Positions 10,245 to 18,303 of a stretch of DNA of 39,474 bases are shown piece after piece. Under the pieces are notes generated by a model. The model saw only the letters and a list, made by a program, of their open reading frames with translations, was not told the DNA's origin and did no database searches. Source of the DNA: an uncultured Candidatus Altimarinota bacterium (GTDB lineage Bacteria > Patescibacteriota > Gracilibacteria > BD1-5 > UBA6164); NCBI GenBank assembly GCA_937864295.1, contig CALMJA010000070.1:1-39474 (forward strand), in the 5' to 3' direction. Each line of letters opens with the position of its first letter. Positions within the stretch are counted from its first letter, which is position 1. A program made the position numbers and the translations under genes.

Positions 10245-11141
10245 TTATTTAATAAAGTATCTGTTTTCTATATAATTTAGTATTTCTCAAGCTATATTTA
10301 TACCAGTTGCTTCTTCAAGTCATTTGAAACCAGGAGATGCATTTACTTCACAAATTCTATATCAATTGTCTTTATCAAAAAGTAAATCAACTCAACAAAT
10401 ATCTAGTCATATTAAATTTGTAGCTTCTATAGCTAGTATCTCTTCTTTTTCGTTTACTTCATGTTTGTATACACTTCATCCTCATGAAAAATTTGCTTTG
10501 AAATCTCAATCTTTTCACTTTCTAAGCATAGATGCAATAACTCTTCATCATACTAAAAATATTCTTAAATCTTGTCATGCTTTTTCTCAAATGTATTCTT
10601 GAAGTAATAATACTTTGTTTAGTTTAACTAAACTTTCTTCAAGCATTTCAAGTATATCTTCTAACTCTCAACTATCTTTTACTTTTATTATACCTTTTCA
10701 AGCATGTCAATCAAGTTTTTTAAGTATGATAGGATAATTTAATTGTTTTTCAATAAAACTAATATTTGGCATACCTTTTAAAAGTATAGTTTTTGGAACA
10801 GGAAGTCTATTTATAGCCAATTTTTGTAATGATAAAAATTTATCATTAGCAAGTAATCTAGCTTTGTTTGAATTTATTATATTTACTCATGCATTTTCTA
10901 AAAAATCAATTATTGATTTTATTTGATATGATGAATCCATTCTAGGAATTACTATATCAGGAAGTTTTGCAGGTTCATTTTTGATAAATAATTTTTCTTC
11001 AAGAGATCAATCAATAATTAATTCTATATCTTCAATAGCAATATAATCTAAGTTTAATTTTCTATTTTGAGCTTCTTCAATTATTCTTTTAACTCAATGA
11101 GCATTTCTATTTCTGTCATTGTCCAAAATCCATATTTTCAT
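10245..11141 (-). CDS. RimK-type ATP-grasp ligase
   Basis: 298 residues. RimK-family ATP-grasp enzymes join an amino acid, usually glutamate, to a carboxyl group on a protein C terminus, cofactor or peptide. N-terminal domain 1-95; ATP-grasp domain about 100-298 with YPIILKKLDGHAGKGIIKV (nucleotide-binding loop), LLLQEYIGEKAGQDLRIFLVGG, SMLRKGKDGDFKANFSGGG, then GVDLLFD and CEVNASPGFKG carrying the Mg-binding Glu and Asn. All key residues are present. The acceptor cannot be told from sequence; the cotranscribed PhnA-like protein is a candidate partner. The start ATG at 11141 directly precedes the first beta strand (KIWILDND), and an alternative at 11133 is out of frame. Confidence 0.88.
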
Positions 11142-11295
11142 CTCTGCAAAAATATTAATTTATAAAATATTGCAGAATTTTAACAATTAATATTTTTAAA
11201 TCAAATTATTATTAAATAATTACTTTTCACTTGTATTTTTATAAAATTAAATTATTATATAATATATTGTTTTTGACTTATTTTAAGCTATTTTT
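11142..11295. promoter_or_regulatory. Divergent intergenic region, RimK-type ligase versus small membrane protein
   Basis: 154 bases of nearly pure A/T between two divergent starts, so promoters for both genes should lie here. A TATAAT sits at 11258-11263 on the plus strand, but its best -35 (TTGTAT, 11231-11236) is 21 bases away. I see no operator or riboswitch. Confidence 0.4.
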
Positions 11296-11682
11296 ATGGA
11301 GTACAAGATATTGAGATCACTTAGATTTGCATTAAAATTCCCATTATTTATTAGATTATTTTTTGGTATTTTTTTTATAGTTATTTCTGTTTTGCCTATT
11401 GTTTTACCTATATTTCCAGGATCACTTTTTGTTGGTTTATTTATACTTATAGTTTGAATTATATTAGTTGTTTCTCCAAGTAAGATAAAACATGTAGTTA
11501 AGATGAGAAAATCAATAGTATATCTTTTTATGAATTTACATAATAAACATATAATTAGACATAAAATAAATGATATTAGAATACATATAAAAGATATATT
11601 AAAAAATGAAGAAAAAGTATTAAAGGTAGAAGTTAAAACCCATGTAAAAGAAATCTTAGAAAATAAAGAAACAAAAAACTAA
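11296..11682 (+). CDS. Small two-helix membrane protein, PGPGW-like
   Basis: 128 residues. Two hydrophobic helices (about 18-38 and 42-62) are separated by a short PIFPGSLF turn, resembling the putative PGPGW transmembrane family in which a Pro/Gly-rich turn joins two helices. A basic cytosolic tail follows (about 65-128, rich in Lys, Arg and His), which is longer than usual for that family and may contact nucleic acid or acidic lipid. Function is unknown. The gene is a single unit ended by its own terminator. Confidence 0.65.
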
Positions 11683-11704
11683 ATTATATAATTTAGTTTT
11701 TTTT
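11674..11704 (+). terminator. Intrinsic terminator after the PGPGW-like gene
   Basis: AAACTAAAT-TATA-ATTTAGTTT then a T-run; the TAA stop is part of the 5' arm. Confidence 0.75.
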
Positions 11705-11717
11705 ATTAAAAAATAAT

Positions 11718-11754
11718 TTGACTTTATTAATACCAAGTATATACTCAGTATATA
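11718..11754 (+). promoter_or_regulatory. lexA promoter with overlapping palindromic operator
   Basis: TTGACT (11718-11723), 16-bp spacer and TATACT (11740-11745) form the best promoter in the window. The -10 box lies inside a perfect 17-bp palindrome, TATATACTCAGTATATA (11738-11754). A repressor bound there would block the polymerase. Because the next gene is LexA, this is most simply its own operator (autoregulated SOS box). I saw no second copy elsewhere in the window. Confidence 0.7.
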
Positions 11755-11774
11755 TTATTTTTTAGTATAAAAAT

Positions 11775-11975
11775 ATGCTAACAGAAAAACAACAATACGT
11801 TTTAGATATAATTACTAAATATATCTGAGAAAATGCTAAGTCTCCAACTATTGAAGAACTTACTATTTTATTAAATCAAAAATCAAAAAGATGAGTAGTT
11901 CAATATTTAGAAGCCTTAGAAAAAAAATGATTTTTAACTAGAGGTAGAGGTTATAGATCTATAAATTTAGTGTAG
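11775..11975 (+). CDS. lexA: LexA repressor, N-terminal DNA-binding half (zero frame)
   Basis: 66 residues ending in TAG. The sequence is a winged helix-turn-helix like that of LexA: LTEKQQYVLDIITKYIGENAKSPTIEELT, then KRGVVQYLEALEKKGFLTRGRGYRSI. It ends exactly where the LexA linker should begin. The protease half follows in the -1 frame. At 11963-11969 the zero-frame codons AAT TTA are preceded by A, forming the slippery heptamer A_AAT_TTA. A -1 slip there bypasses the TAG four bases later and gives one 207-residue protein. E. coli LexA is 202 residues. Without the slip this is a free DNA-binding domain that could not be inactivated by self-cleavage. Loss of function, a true split, or a sequencing indel are the alternatives. 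Confidence 0.88.
11963..11969 (+). promoter_or_regulatory. Candidate -1 frameshift site joining the two lexA halves
   Basis: A_AAT_TTA fits the X_XXY_YYZ rule and is the same heptamer used by Rous sarcoma virus gag-pol. It lies in the correct zero phase, three bases before the in-frame TAG. A small inverted repeat (GTAG 11972-11975 with CTAC 11985-11988) follows at once; it is weaker and closer than typical stimulators, and no upstream Shine-Dalgarno-like stimulator is visible. Confidence 0.5.
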
Positions 11976-11989
11976 GGTTTCAAACTACT

Positions 11990-12397
11990 ATGAATATACC
12001 TATTTTATGATATGCTAATGCAGGTACACCTCTTGTTGATGCTGTTGAAGCAGGTTATTGAGTTTTACCTATTTCTAAAAAAATTATTAGCTGAGATGAA
12101 AAAAATTATTTCATTTTAAAAGTAGAAGGTACTTCTATGAATAATTTTGAAATTAAATGAAAATTAATTGAAAATTGAAGTTATGTATTAATTAAAAAAG
12201 ATGAAACATATTTAAATAATAGTGATGCATTTTTATTTTTAGTTAATTGATCAGCTACTTTAAAAAAATATAAAAAAGATTGAGATTTGATTTATTTATT
12301 ACCAGAATCAAATGATAGTTATCATAAACCAATTATATTGTCAGAAGATGATAATATAATGGTAAATTGAAAAATAGTTGACGTATTTTCATTTTAA
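11990..12397 (+). CDS. lexA: LexA repressor, C-terminal S24 protease half (-1 frame)
   Basis: 135 residues from the first ATG, but the frame is open from 11957 so it overlaps the N-terminal half. It carries every element of the LexA self-cleaving domain: NIPILGYANAGTPL with the Ala-Gly scissile bond, EGTSM with the nucleophilic Ser, and the lysine of SATLKKYKKD. Numbered on the joined -1 product these are A83-G84, S121 and K164, nearly the E. coli positions (A84-G85, S119, K156), which argues that the halves belong to one polypeptide. Separate initiation at the ATG is possible (only a weak TAGGG 12 bases upstream), but a protease half without a DNA-binding half has no obvious use. RecA-stimulated cleavage is known for the family. 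A strong terminator follows. Confidence 0.88.
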
Positions 12398-12402
12398 ATA
12401 AT

Positions 12403-12430
12403 AAAAAAGAAGCCGTAGGCTTCTTTTTTT
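12403..12430. terminator. Strong bidirectional terminator between lexA and ppk2
   Basis: AAAAGAAGCC-GTA-GGCTTCTTTT flanked by A- and T-runs; a G/C-containing stem between converging genes. Confidence 0.88.
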
Positions 12431-13590
12431 TATTCGAATAAATCTTCTTTTACATCTATTTCTTTTTCAAGCATTTTTACTTTTGCTTTTCCATCATGAA
12501 CTATATCTTTATCTAATTTTAATTTTTTCTTATCTATTTTTTCAGGATAATCATATTGATTTAATACATATTTAATTGCATTTAATCTAGCTTTTTTCTT
12601 ATCATCACTATTAATTACAGTCCAAGGAGCATCTTTGTGATGAGTATTTTTAAAATTATGATATTCTGCCAATGAGTATTTATCCCATAATTGTTGAGAA
12701 AATTGATCAATTGGTGATAATTTATATTGTTTTAATGGATTAAATTCTCTTGAATCAAACCTAGCTTTTTGTTCATCTTTTGAAACTGAAAAATAAAATT
12801 TAATTATTTTTATACCAGATTCAGTAAGCATTTTTTCAAATTTTGGTACATCTTCTAAAAATTGTTCATATTTTTCTCTAGATACAAATCACATAACTGG
12901 TTCAACTCAACATCTATTATACCATGATCTATCAAAGAATACCATTTCTCATCCTGCAGGTAAATGTTGTATATATCTTTGAAAATACCATTGAGTTTTT
13001 TCTATTTCGCTTGGTTTTTCAAGTGCTGTAATTCTAGCTCATCTAGGATTTAAAAATTCATTAAATCTTTTAATTGTACCTCATTTTCAAGCAGCATCTC
13101 TTCATTCAAATATAATAAGTAATTTTTGACCAGTTTCTTTTATATGTTTTTGAAGTTTTAATAATTCAACTTGTAATTCAATAATTTCTTTTTCATATTC
13201 AACAGTAGATTTTTTAACACAATATTTTCTATATTTATGTTTATCTTCTTCTTTTATATCATCACATTTTTTATATGATTTTTCAAGTTCAGCAACTACA
13301 TCAATAAGTTCTTTTTTCTCTGAAGATTTTACTAATTCTTCTAAATAATCATCAATTTTATCTAAAAAATCATTGATTTCGATATATTCTTTTTTCTCTT
13401 TTTGAGTTAAATTTTTTACCTTATCTTCAAGTAAGTGTTCAATTTTATTTTTTAACACTCTTAAATTATCTATATCGTTATCTACTTTAAATTTATTAAA
13501 TAATTTTTCAGCTTCATTTATAAATTTTTTTAAAACGTCAGGAGTTAACTCTACCTTTTTGTTAAATATTTCGTAAAACAAGTTAGTCAT
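12430..13590 (-). CDS. ppk2: Polyphosphate kinase 2 with long N-terminal extension
   Basis: 386 residues. PPK2 moves phosphate between polyphosphate and nucleoside di- or monophosphates. The kinase core starts near residue 155: Walker A GRDAAGKGGTIKRF (163-176, glycines partly TGA), [42 protein letters not shown] with the Walker B Asp at 220, EPVMGFVS, the lid SREFNPLKQYKLSPID and KDAPWTVINSDDKKKARLN. Core motifs are intact. The first ~120 residues are an extra, highly charged, mostly helical region (KFINEAEKLFNKFKVD, coiled-coil-like), much longer than the N terminus of typical PPK2. For a host-dependent cell lacking many pathways, PPK2 could supply ATP or GTP from polyphosphate; that is inference. 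Confidence 0.93.
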
Positions 13591-13730
13591 ATAGGAATTA
13601 TTATTAATATTAAATATAGATTTATTTTACTATATTTTAGCACAAGTTTCAAAAAATATAACTTGCCATAATTTAAAAATATTTTTTAAAATACTCTTGC
13701 AATTTTTTTTAATAAAATTATAATACATTC
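13591..13730. promoter_or_regulatory. Divergent ppk2/aspS spacer with aspS promoter
   Basis: TTGCAA (13697-13702), 16-bp spacer, TATAAT (13719-13724) on the plus strand would start RNA near 13731, at the first base of the structured leader. The rest is featureless A/T that must hold the ppk2 promoter. Confidence 0.6.
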
Positions 13731-13917
13731 ATAGGCGTTTGAGCAGAAAACAACTGCGAGCCCGAGGAAGAACAGATTTATTCTTAGTAGAACCTCGCGA
13801 AGTCGTAATACTGCGTTAAAATAATATCAAATTAAGAATAACTATTCGGTGGCACCTTTCAAAATAATTTTGAACCGAAAGTACGAAGATATATTTTATA
13901 TTTTTGTGCTTTTTTTT
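13731..13917 (+). ncRNA. T-box-like tRNA-sensing leader of aspS
   Basis: This G/C-rich island in A/T DNA folds well. A 5' hairpin pairs CGAGG (13763-13767) with CCTCG (13793-13797) and AAGAA with TTCTT around a loop containing GAT, an Asp codon (13775-13777). Further 3' is a T-box antiterminator fold: helix A1 TTCGG/CCGAA (13845-13849 with 13875-13879), the seven-base bulge TGGCACC (13850-13856), and helix A2 TTCAAAA/TTTTGAA. TGGNACC is the T-box core; its N should pair with the tRNA discriminator, and C fits G73 of tRNA-Asp. A 15-bp hairpin with a T-run follows (13879-13917), acting as terminator. Stem I is short and the classical specifier loop is not certain, so an atypical T-box is the best reading. 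Confidence 0.7.
13879..13917 (+). terminator. Attenuator hairpin of the aspS leader
   Basis: Arms 13879-13893 and 13897-13911 pair over 15 positions counting G-U pairs, with a three-base loop and T-run. Its 5' arm begins at the last base of antiterminator helix A1, so the overlap that would make the folds exclusive is only about one base. Confidence 0.65.
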
Positions 13918-13942
13918 ATTTTAATTAATTATATTAAATAAT

Positions 13943-15724
13943 ATGTTAAGAACTCATAAATGTAGTGAATTAAGTTTAAAAAATGTTTGAGAAACTGTTA
14001 AATTATCTGGTTGGGTAAGTAATAGAAGAGATCATTGAGGTATAATATTTATAGATTTAAGAGATAGATATGGTTTAACTCAAGTAGTTTTTGATCCAGA
14101 AGATGATGCAACTTCTCATTCTACTGCTTCTGATTATAGAAGTGAATATGTAATTCAAATTGAATGAATAGTTAGAAGTAGACCAGAAGGTCAAAATAAT
14201 CCAAATTTAACAACAGGTGATATAGAAATAATAGTAAAAAATACTACTTTATTATCTAAATCTAAAACTCCTCCTTTTGAATTAGATGATCATGGTGAAC
14301 TTGCAAATGAAGAAGTAAGATACAAACATAGATATATAGATTTAAGAAGAAGAAAAGCTTTAGAAAATGTAGAATTTAGATCTAAATTCTTAAATTATAC
14401 TAGAAATTGGTTTACATCTCATGAATTTTTAGATGTACAAACTCCTATTTTTACTGTTTCAAGTCCAGAAGGTGCTAGAGATTTTGTTATTCCTTCTAGA
14501 TTACACCCAGGTAAATTTTATGCACTTCCTCAAGCACCTCAACAATATAAACAACTTTTAATGGTTGGTTGAATTGATAAATATTTTCAAATTGCACCTT
14601 GTTTTAGAGATGAAGATCCAAGAGCAGATAGACATGCATGTGAATTTTATCAAATAGATTGTGAAATGAGCTTTGTTGAACAAGCTGATATCTTTGCTGT
14701 TGTTGAATGATATATAAAAGATGTAGTTGCTGCACTTTCTCCAAAAACTGTTATGGATAGTAAATTCTATAGCATGAGTTATGAAGAGTCTATGGAAAAC
14801 TATGGAACTGATAAACCAGACTTAAGATTTGGATTAAAATTTGTTGATTTAACAGATATATTTACTGAAAGTGAATTTAGTGTTTTTAAATCTGTTGCAA
14901 CTAGTGGTTGAGTTATAAAATCTATTAAATTAGAATGAAAATCAATGTCTAGAAGTGAAATTGATGATTTAACAAAAGTTGCTCAAAAAGCTTGAGCTAA
15001 ATGACTTGCTTATATTATCTATGATGATAATGAAGAAGGTTGAAAAAAATCACCAATATTAAAATTTATGTGAGAAGCTGAAATTAAAGAAATGGAAGCT
15101 AGATTACAACCTAAAAATGGTGATATAGTATTTTTCTCAGCAGATGAATATTTAAAAGCTGTAAAAATATTAAATGTTGTAAGACTTGCTTTAAGAGATA
15201 AATTTGAATTAGCAGATAAAAATACTCTTGCATTATGTTGGGTAACAGATTTTCCATTTTTTGAAGAGAGTGATATAAATGGTAAAATAGATTTTGCTCA
15301 TAACCCTTTTTCTATGCCAAAAGGTGGTATTGAATCATTTAATAATGATGATTTATTATCAATTAAATCAGTTCAATATGATTTAGCTTGTAATGGTTTT
15401 GAAATACTTTCAGGTTCTATAAGAAATCACGATGTTGAATCTCTTGTAAAAGCTTTTGAAAAAGTAGGTAGAAATAAACAAGAAGTTATGAATAAATTTG
15501 GTGCTATGTATGAAGCATTTCAATATTGAGTTCCTCCTCATGGATGATTTGCTATAGGTATGGATAGATTTATGATGATATTAAAAGATGAAAGTAATAT
15601 CAGAGAAGTTTATGCATTTCCTAAATCATGAAAAGCTCAAGATTTGATGATGAATGCTCCAAGTGTGATTGACCAAGAACAACTTGATGAATTACATATT
15701 GAAATTAAAGAAGAATTAGAATAG
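13943..15724 (+). CDS. aspS: Aspartyl-tRNA synthetase
   Basis: 593 residues, the full length of bacterial AspRS with the inserted GAD domain. It charges tRNA-Asp with aspartate using ATP. An N-terminal OB fold binds the anticodon ([24 protein letters not shown]), class II motif 2 is [19 protein letters not shown], the GAD domain lies about 290-420, and motif 3 is [13 protein letters not shown]. The HACEFYQID form, one residue longer than the Gln-Pro-Glu-Phe type, resembles the EFYQ-type enzymes found for instance in alphaproteobacteria. Whether it also charges tRNA-Asn (non-discriminating) cannot be decided here. Expression is probably controlled by uncharged tRNA through the leader just upstream. 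It ends in TAG. Confidence 0.97.
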
Positions 15725-15737
15725 TAAATTATATTTT

Positions 15738-16196
15738 ATGAATGCATGATTAAATCCTAGTGAGGATAGAAAACCAAGAAGTGAATATGGTTGAAAATTT
15801 TGAAAATGATATATTCCAACAGATGCTGATTTCGAAATGGTAATAAATATATCTGCAAGATTACAACAAAAACATGAAAATTGATACGTAATAGTTGAAG
15901 AACTTAGTTGAATAGAAGATTCAATTGATATAGTTCATGAAAGGTCTTGAGTTCAAGAAGCAGAAAAACTTGTTTGATTGATAAAAATAGCAAGAGAACA
16001 AAAGAAGTTTTCTTGATTTATTCAAGATTTAGTTGATTGAATTAATAATGAATGATCTTATAGTCAATGAATTTCTTTTTGAATTCTACATTCTTGAAGT
16101 ATTGATATAATACTTAATTATTATAGAGATGAAATTTCACATAATTTAGAATGTGCATCTAAAATTAATAGTTTGTTACCAAAAAATGGTGATTAA
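15738..16196 (+). CDS. Unrecognised 152-residue protein following aspS
   Basis: I do not recognise a family. It starts 13 bases after the aspS stop and ends at a strong terminator, so it is most likely read from the aspS transcript and shares its control. It appears soluble, with no signal or membrane segment. The N-terminal part is Gly/Lys/Arg-rich (SEDRKPRSEYGGKFGKGYIP); the rest is mixed helix and strand (IVEELSGIEDSIDIVHERSG, EAEKLVGLIKIAREQKKF, GISFGILHSGSIDIILNYY). It is unusually rich in TGA-encoded glycine, so under the standard code it disappears entirely. Coding is supported by the clean open frame and codon usage matching its neighbours. Confidence 0.7.
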
Positions 16197-16222
16197 AAAA
16201 ACTCCCCTAGGGGAGTTTTTTA
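16196..16222. terminator. Strong bidirectional terminator
   Basis: AAAAACTCCCC-TA-GGGGAGTTTTT, an almost perfect palindrome with tails on both sides, between the aspS unit and the convergent acidic protein gene. Confidence 0.9.
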
Positions 16223-16225
16223 TTA

Positions 16226-16720
16226 TTATGCAGCTTTTTGTTCTTCTTCATCATTTCAACTATTTGCAGCTTTACTAAATCAACCTAAATTAAGTTTTAT
16301 TTTTGGGAAATTATCATCATATTTTGTTGGTTCAACTTTTACTTCATTTTCTATTGTTTCTTCACTTTCACTCCCACTTTCACTTTCATTTTCACTTATA
16401 GGAGTAGAATTTTCTATATCATTTGTAGTGTCATCTTCTAAAGTTATATTAACTGGTTCAGGAATTTTAAATGAAGTTTCGTTAGTAGCTTTTGTTGTTT
16501 TAGGCACTTCATTAAAAACACTGTCATTAGCAGCTTCAGCATCTTCTGATACTATTCTATTAAATTCATCCATATTAGATGCTTCTTGAATTCTTTGAAA
16601 AAGTAGAGCAAAATCTTGAATATTTTGTAATATTTCTTTTTTTGCTTCCAATTTTTTAGTTTCTAGAGCGATTGCATCTATATTTACTAATCAATTATTT
16701 ATGTTAGGAGTTGCATTCAT
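16226..16720 (-). CDS. Unrecognised acidic, low-complexity protein
   Basis: 164 residues, no family recognised. An N-terminal helical region (about 15-60, NGLVNIDAIALETKKLEAKK and EILQNIQDFALLFQRIQEAS) is followed by a Ser/Glu/Thr/Asn-rich disordered stretch (about 75-130, containing ENESESGSESEE). A short C-terminal segment (DNFPKIKLNLGG) then leads into the tail SKAANSGNDEEEQKAA. ATG 16720 is preferred because the frame is open to it and the next codons upstream reach a stop; a TTG at 16651 would give a shorter product. The low-complexity linker between a helical head and a short conserved-looking tail suggests an adaptor or tether. Confidence 0.65.
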
Positions 16721-16900
16721 AATAGCTTTTGTATATTTAATTTGTTACATATGTATAACTTTACCATAAAAAAAAATAAAAATCAAAAAAAATGATACTT
16801 TTTTAAAAAAATGATTATATAGGATAATTTAAACTTGTAATTTACAAAAAATTAATATACTTGACTAGTTATAAAAAATATTATCTAAAATCAAAAAAAA
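16721..16900. promoter_or_regulatory. Divergent spacer upstream of der
   Basis: 180 A/T-rich bases between divergent genes. On the plus strand TTGTAA (16835-16840) and TATACT (16856-16861) are 15 bp apart, a possible but short-spaced der promoter. Nothing else stands out. Confidence 0.35.
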
Positions 16901-18277
16901 ATGTTAGGAAATGTTACAATTATAGGTAGACCAAATGTATGAAAATCAAGTTTTTTTAATATGTATACTGGTCATAAAATAGCTATAGTTCACGATGAAT
17001 CAGGTACTACTAGAGATATCAGTGAGTTTGAATATAGAGATGCAGAAAATGATCTTGTTTATATATTATCAGATTCAGGTTGATTAGATTTGATGGATAA
17101 AAATGATGAAATATCTAAAGATATTGCAGATAGAACAAAAAAAGCTATTAAAGATAGTGATTTATTAATTTGGCTTATTGAATACGATAGAGTTACTGAA
17201 CTAGATGAACAAGTTTTAAAAATTATTAGAGAATTAAAAGTAAAAAACTTTATAGTAGTTGCAAATAAAGCTGATAATCCAGCTAAAAAATTGGAAGCAT
17301 ATTCACTTGCATGATTTGCAAATGGATTAGAATTTTTTCCTATTTCAGTTTCACATAATGATTGAATAAGAGATATAAAAAAATATGTTGCAGATTTTTT
17401 AAAAAGTAAAGGTTTAAATTTTAAAGATGAAGAAGTTGATGATTCTTATGTAAAACTTGCTTTAATTGGTAGACCAAATGTAGGTAAATCTAGTCTTGTA
17501 AATGCTATTGTTTGAGAAAACAGAGTTATGGTAAAAGATATGGCTGGTACAACTAGAGATTCAATTGATACAAAATTTAAATTTAATGATACAAATTTTG
17601 TATTAATTGATACAGCTTGAATTAGAAGACTTAGTAAAGTTTGAGTAGGTAATATAGAAGACTGGTCAGTTATGAGAACTGAAAGAGCTATAACTAGAGC
17701 AGATGTTATTGCTGTTGTTATGGATGGTTTTGATGGAATAGTACACCAAGATTTAGCAGTTATTTCTAGAGTATTAGAAGAAAATAAATGACTTATTATA
17801 GTTGTAAATAAATGGGATAAAGTACTTGAAAAACCAGGTATTGATAAAGATTCAATTATGAATAGATATATTGAATATCTAAAATCAAAAATAGAATTTT
17901 TACCTTGGGTATCAGTTGTATTTACTTCTGCAGTAAAAGAAAAAAGACTTGAAGAAATTCTTGAAAATGCATTAAATATAAAAAACGAAAGATTTAAAAG
18001 AGTTAAAACTTGAGTATTAAATAATTTCATGGAACAAGTTGTTTTAAAACATCCACCAACATGAACTAGAAAATCTCATAATCCAAAAATATATTATACT
18101 TCACAAGTAGATGTAAATCCACCTAAATTTGCACTTACAGTAAATAATCCAGAGCATTTTCATTTTTCTTATAAAAGATATCTTGAAAATAGAATTAGAG
18201 ATAATTTCTGATTTTTTGGTACTCCAATTGTGATAGAATATAAATGAAGAGGTAAAACTAAAGATGTTAAAAAATAA
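16901..18277 (+). CDS. der: Ribosome-assembly GTPase Der (EngA)
   Basis: 458 residues. Der has two tandem GTPase domains and helps mature the 50S subunit. Domain 1 (1-~165) has [15 protein letters not shown] and NKAD; its G3 reads DSGG rather than the usual DTGG. Domain 2 (~185-355) has [19 protein letters not shown] and NKWD. The C-terminal KH-like domain ends with [15 protein letters not shown], the usual family tail. P-loop glycines are encoded partly by TGA in domain 1 (GTA TGA AAA) and by GGT in domain 2. Monocistronic, with its own terminator. Confidence 0.97.
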
Positions 18278-18303
18278 AAACTAGCCCTAGGGCTAGTTTT
18301 TTT
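18276..18303. terminator. Strong bidirectional terminator after der
   Basis: AAAAACTAGCCC-TA-GGGCTAGTTTTT palindrome between der and the convergent ABC permease gene. Confidence 0.9.

Noticed and set aside
10324-10602. Plus-strand open frame inside the RimK-type ligase gene
   Set aside because: It is a shadow of the minus-strand ATP-grasp gene and codes for a His/Ser/Phe-rich sequence with no signature.
11972-11988. Frameshift-stimulating hairpin after the lexA slip site
   Set aside because: GTAG/CTAC is only four pairs and starts about two bases after the heptamer, nearer than usual, so I do not claim it as a stimulator.
11775-12397. lexA as a simple pseudogene
   Set aside because: Both halves keep every functional residue, and promoter, operator and terminator are intact; decay would be expected to hit more than one position. 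A sequencing indel remains possible.
13731-13917. tmRNA, 6S RNA or RNase P RNA
   Set aside because: No mRNA-like tag, no long bulged 6S-type helix and no conserved RNase P core are visible, whereas the TGGCACC bulge, terminator and aspS position fit a T-box.
17446-18030. Antisense open frame of 194 codons
   Set aside because: It lies wholly within der on the opposite strand and shows no family motif; the der reading is certain.
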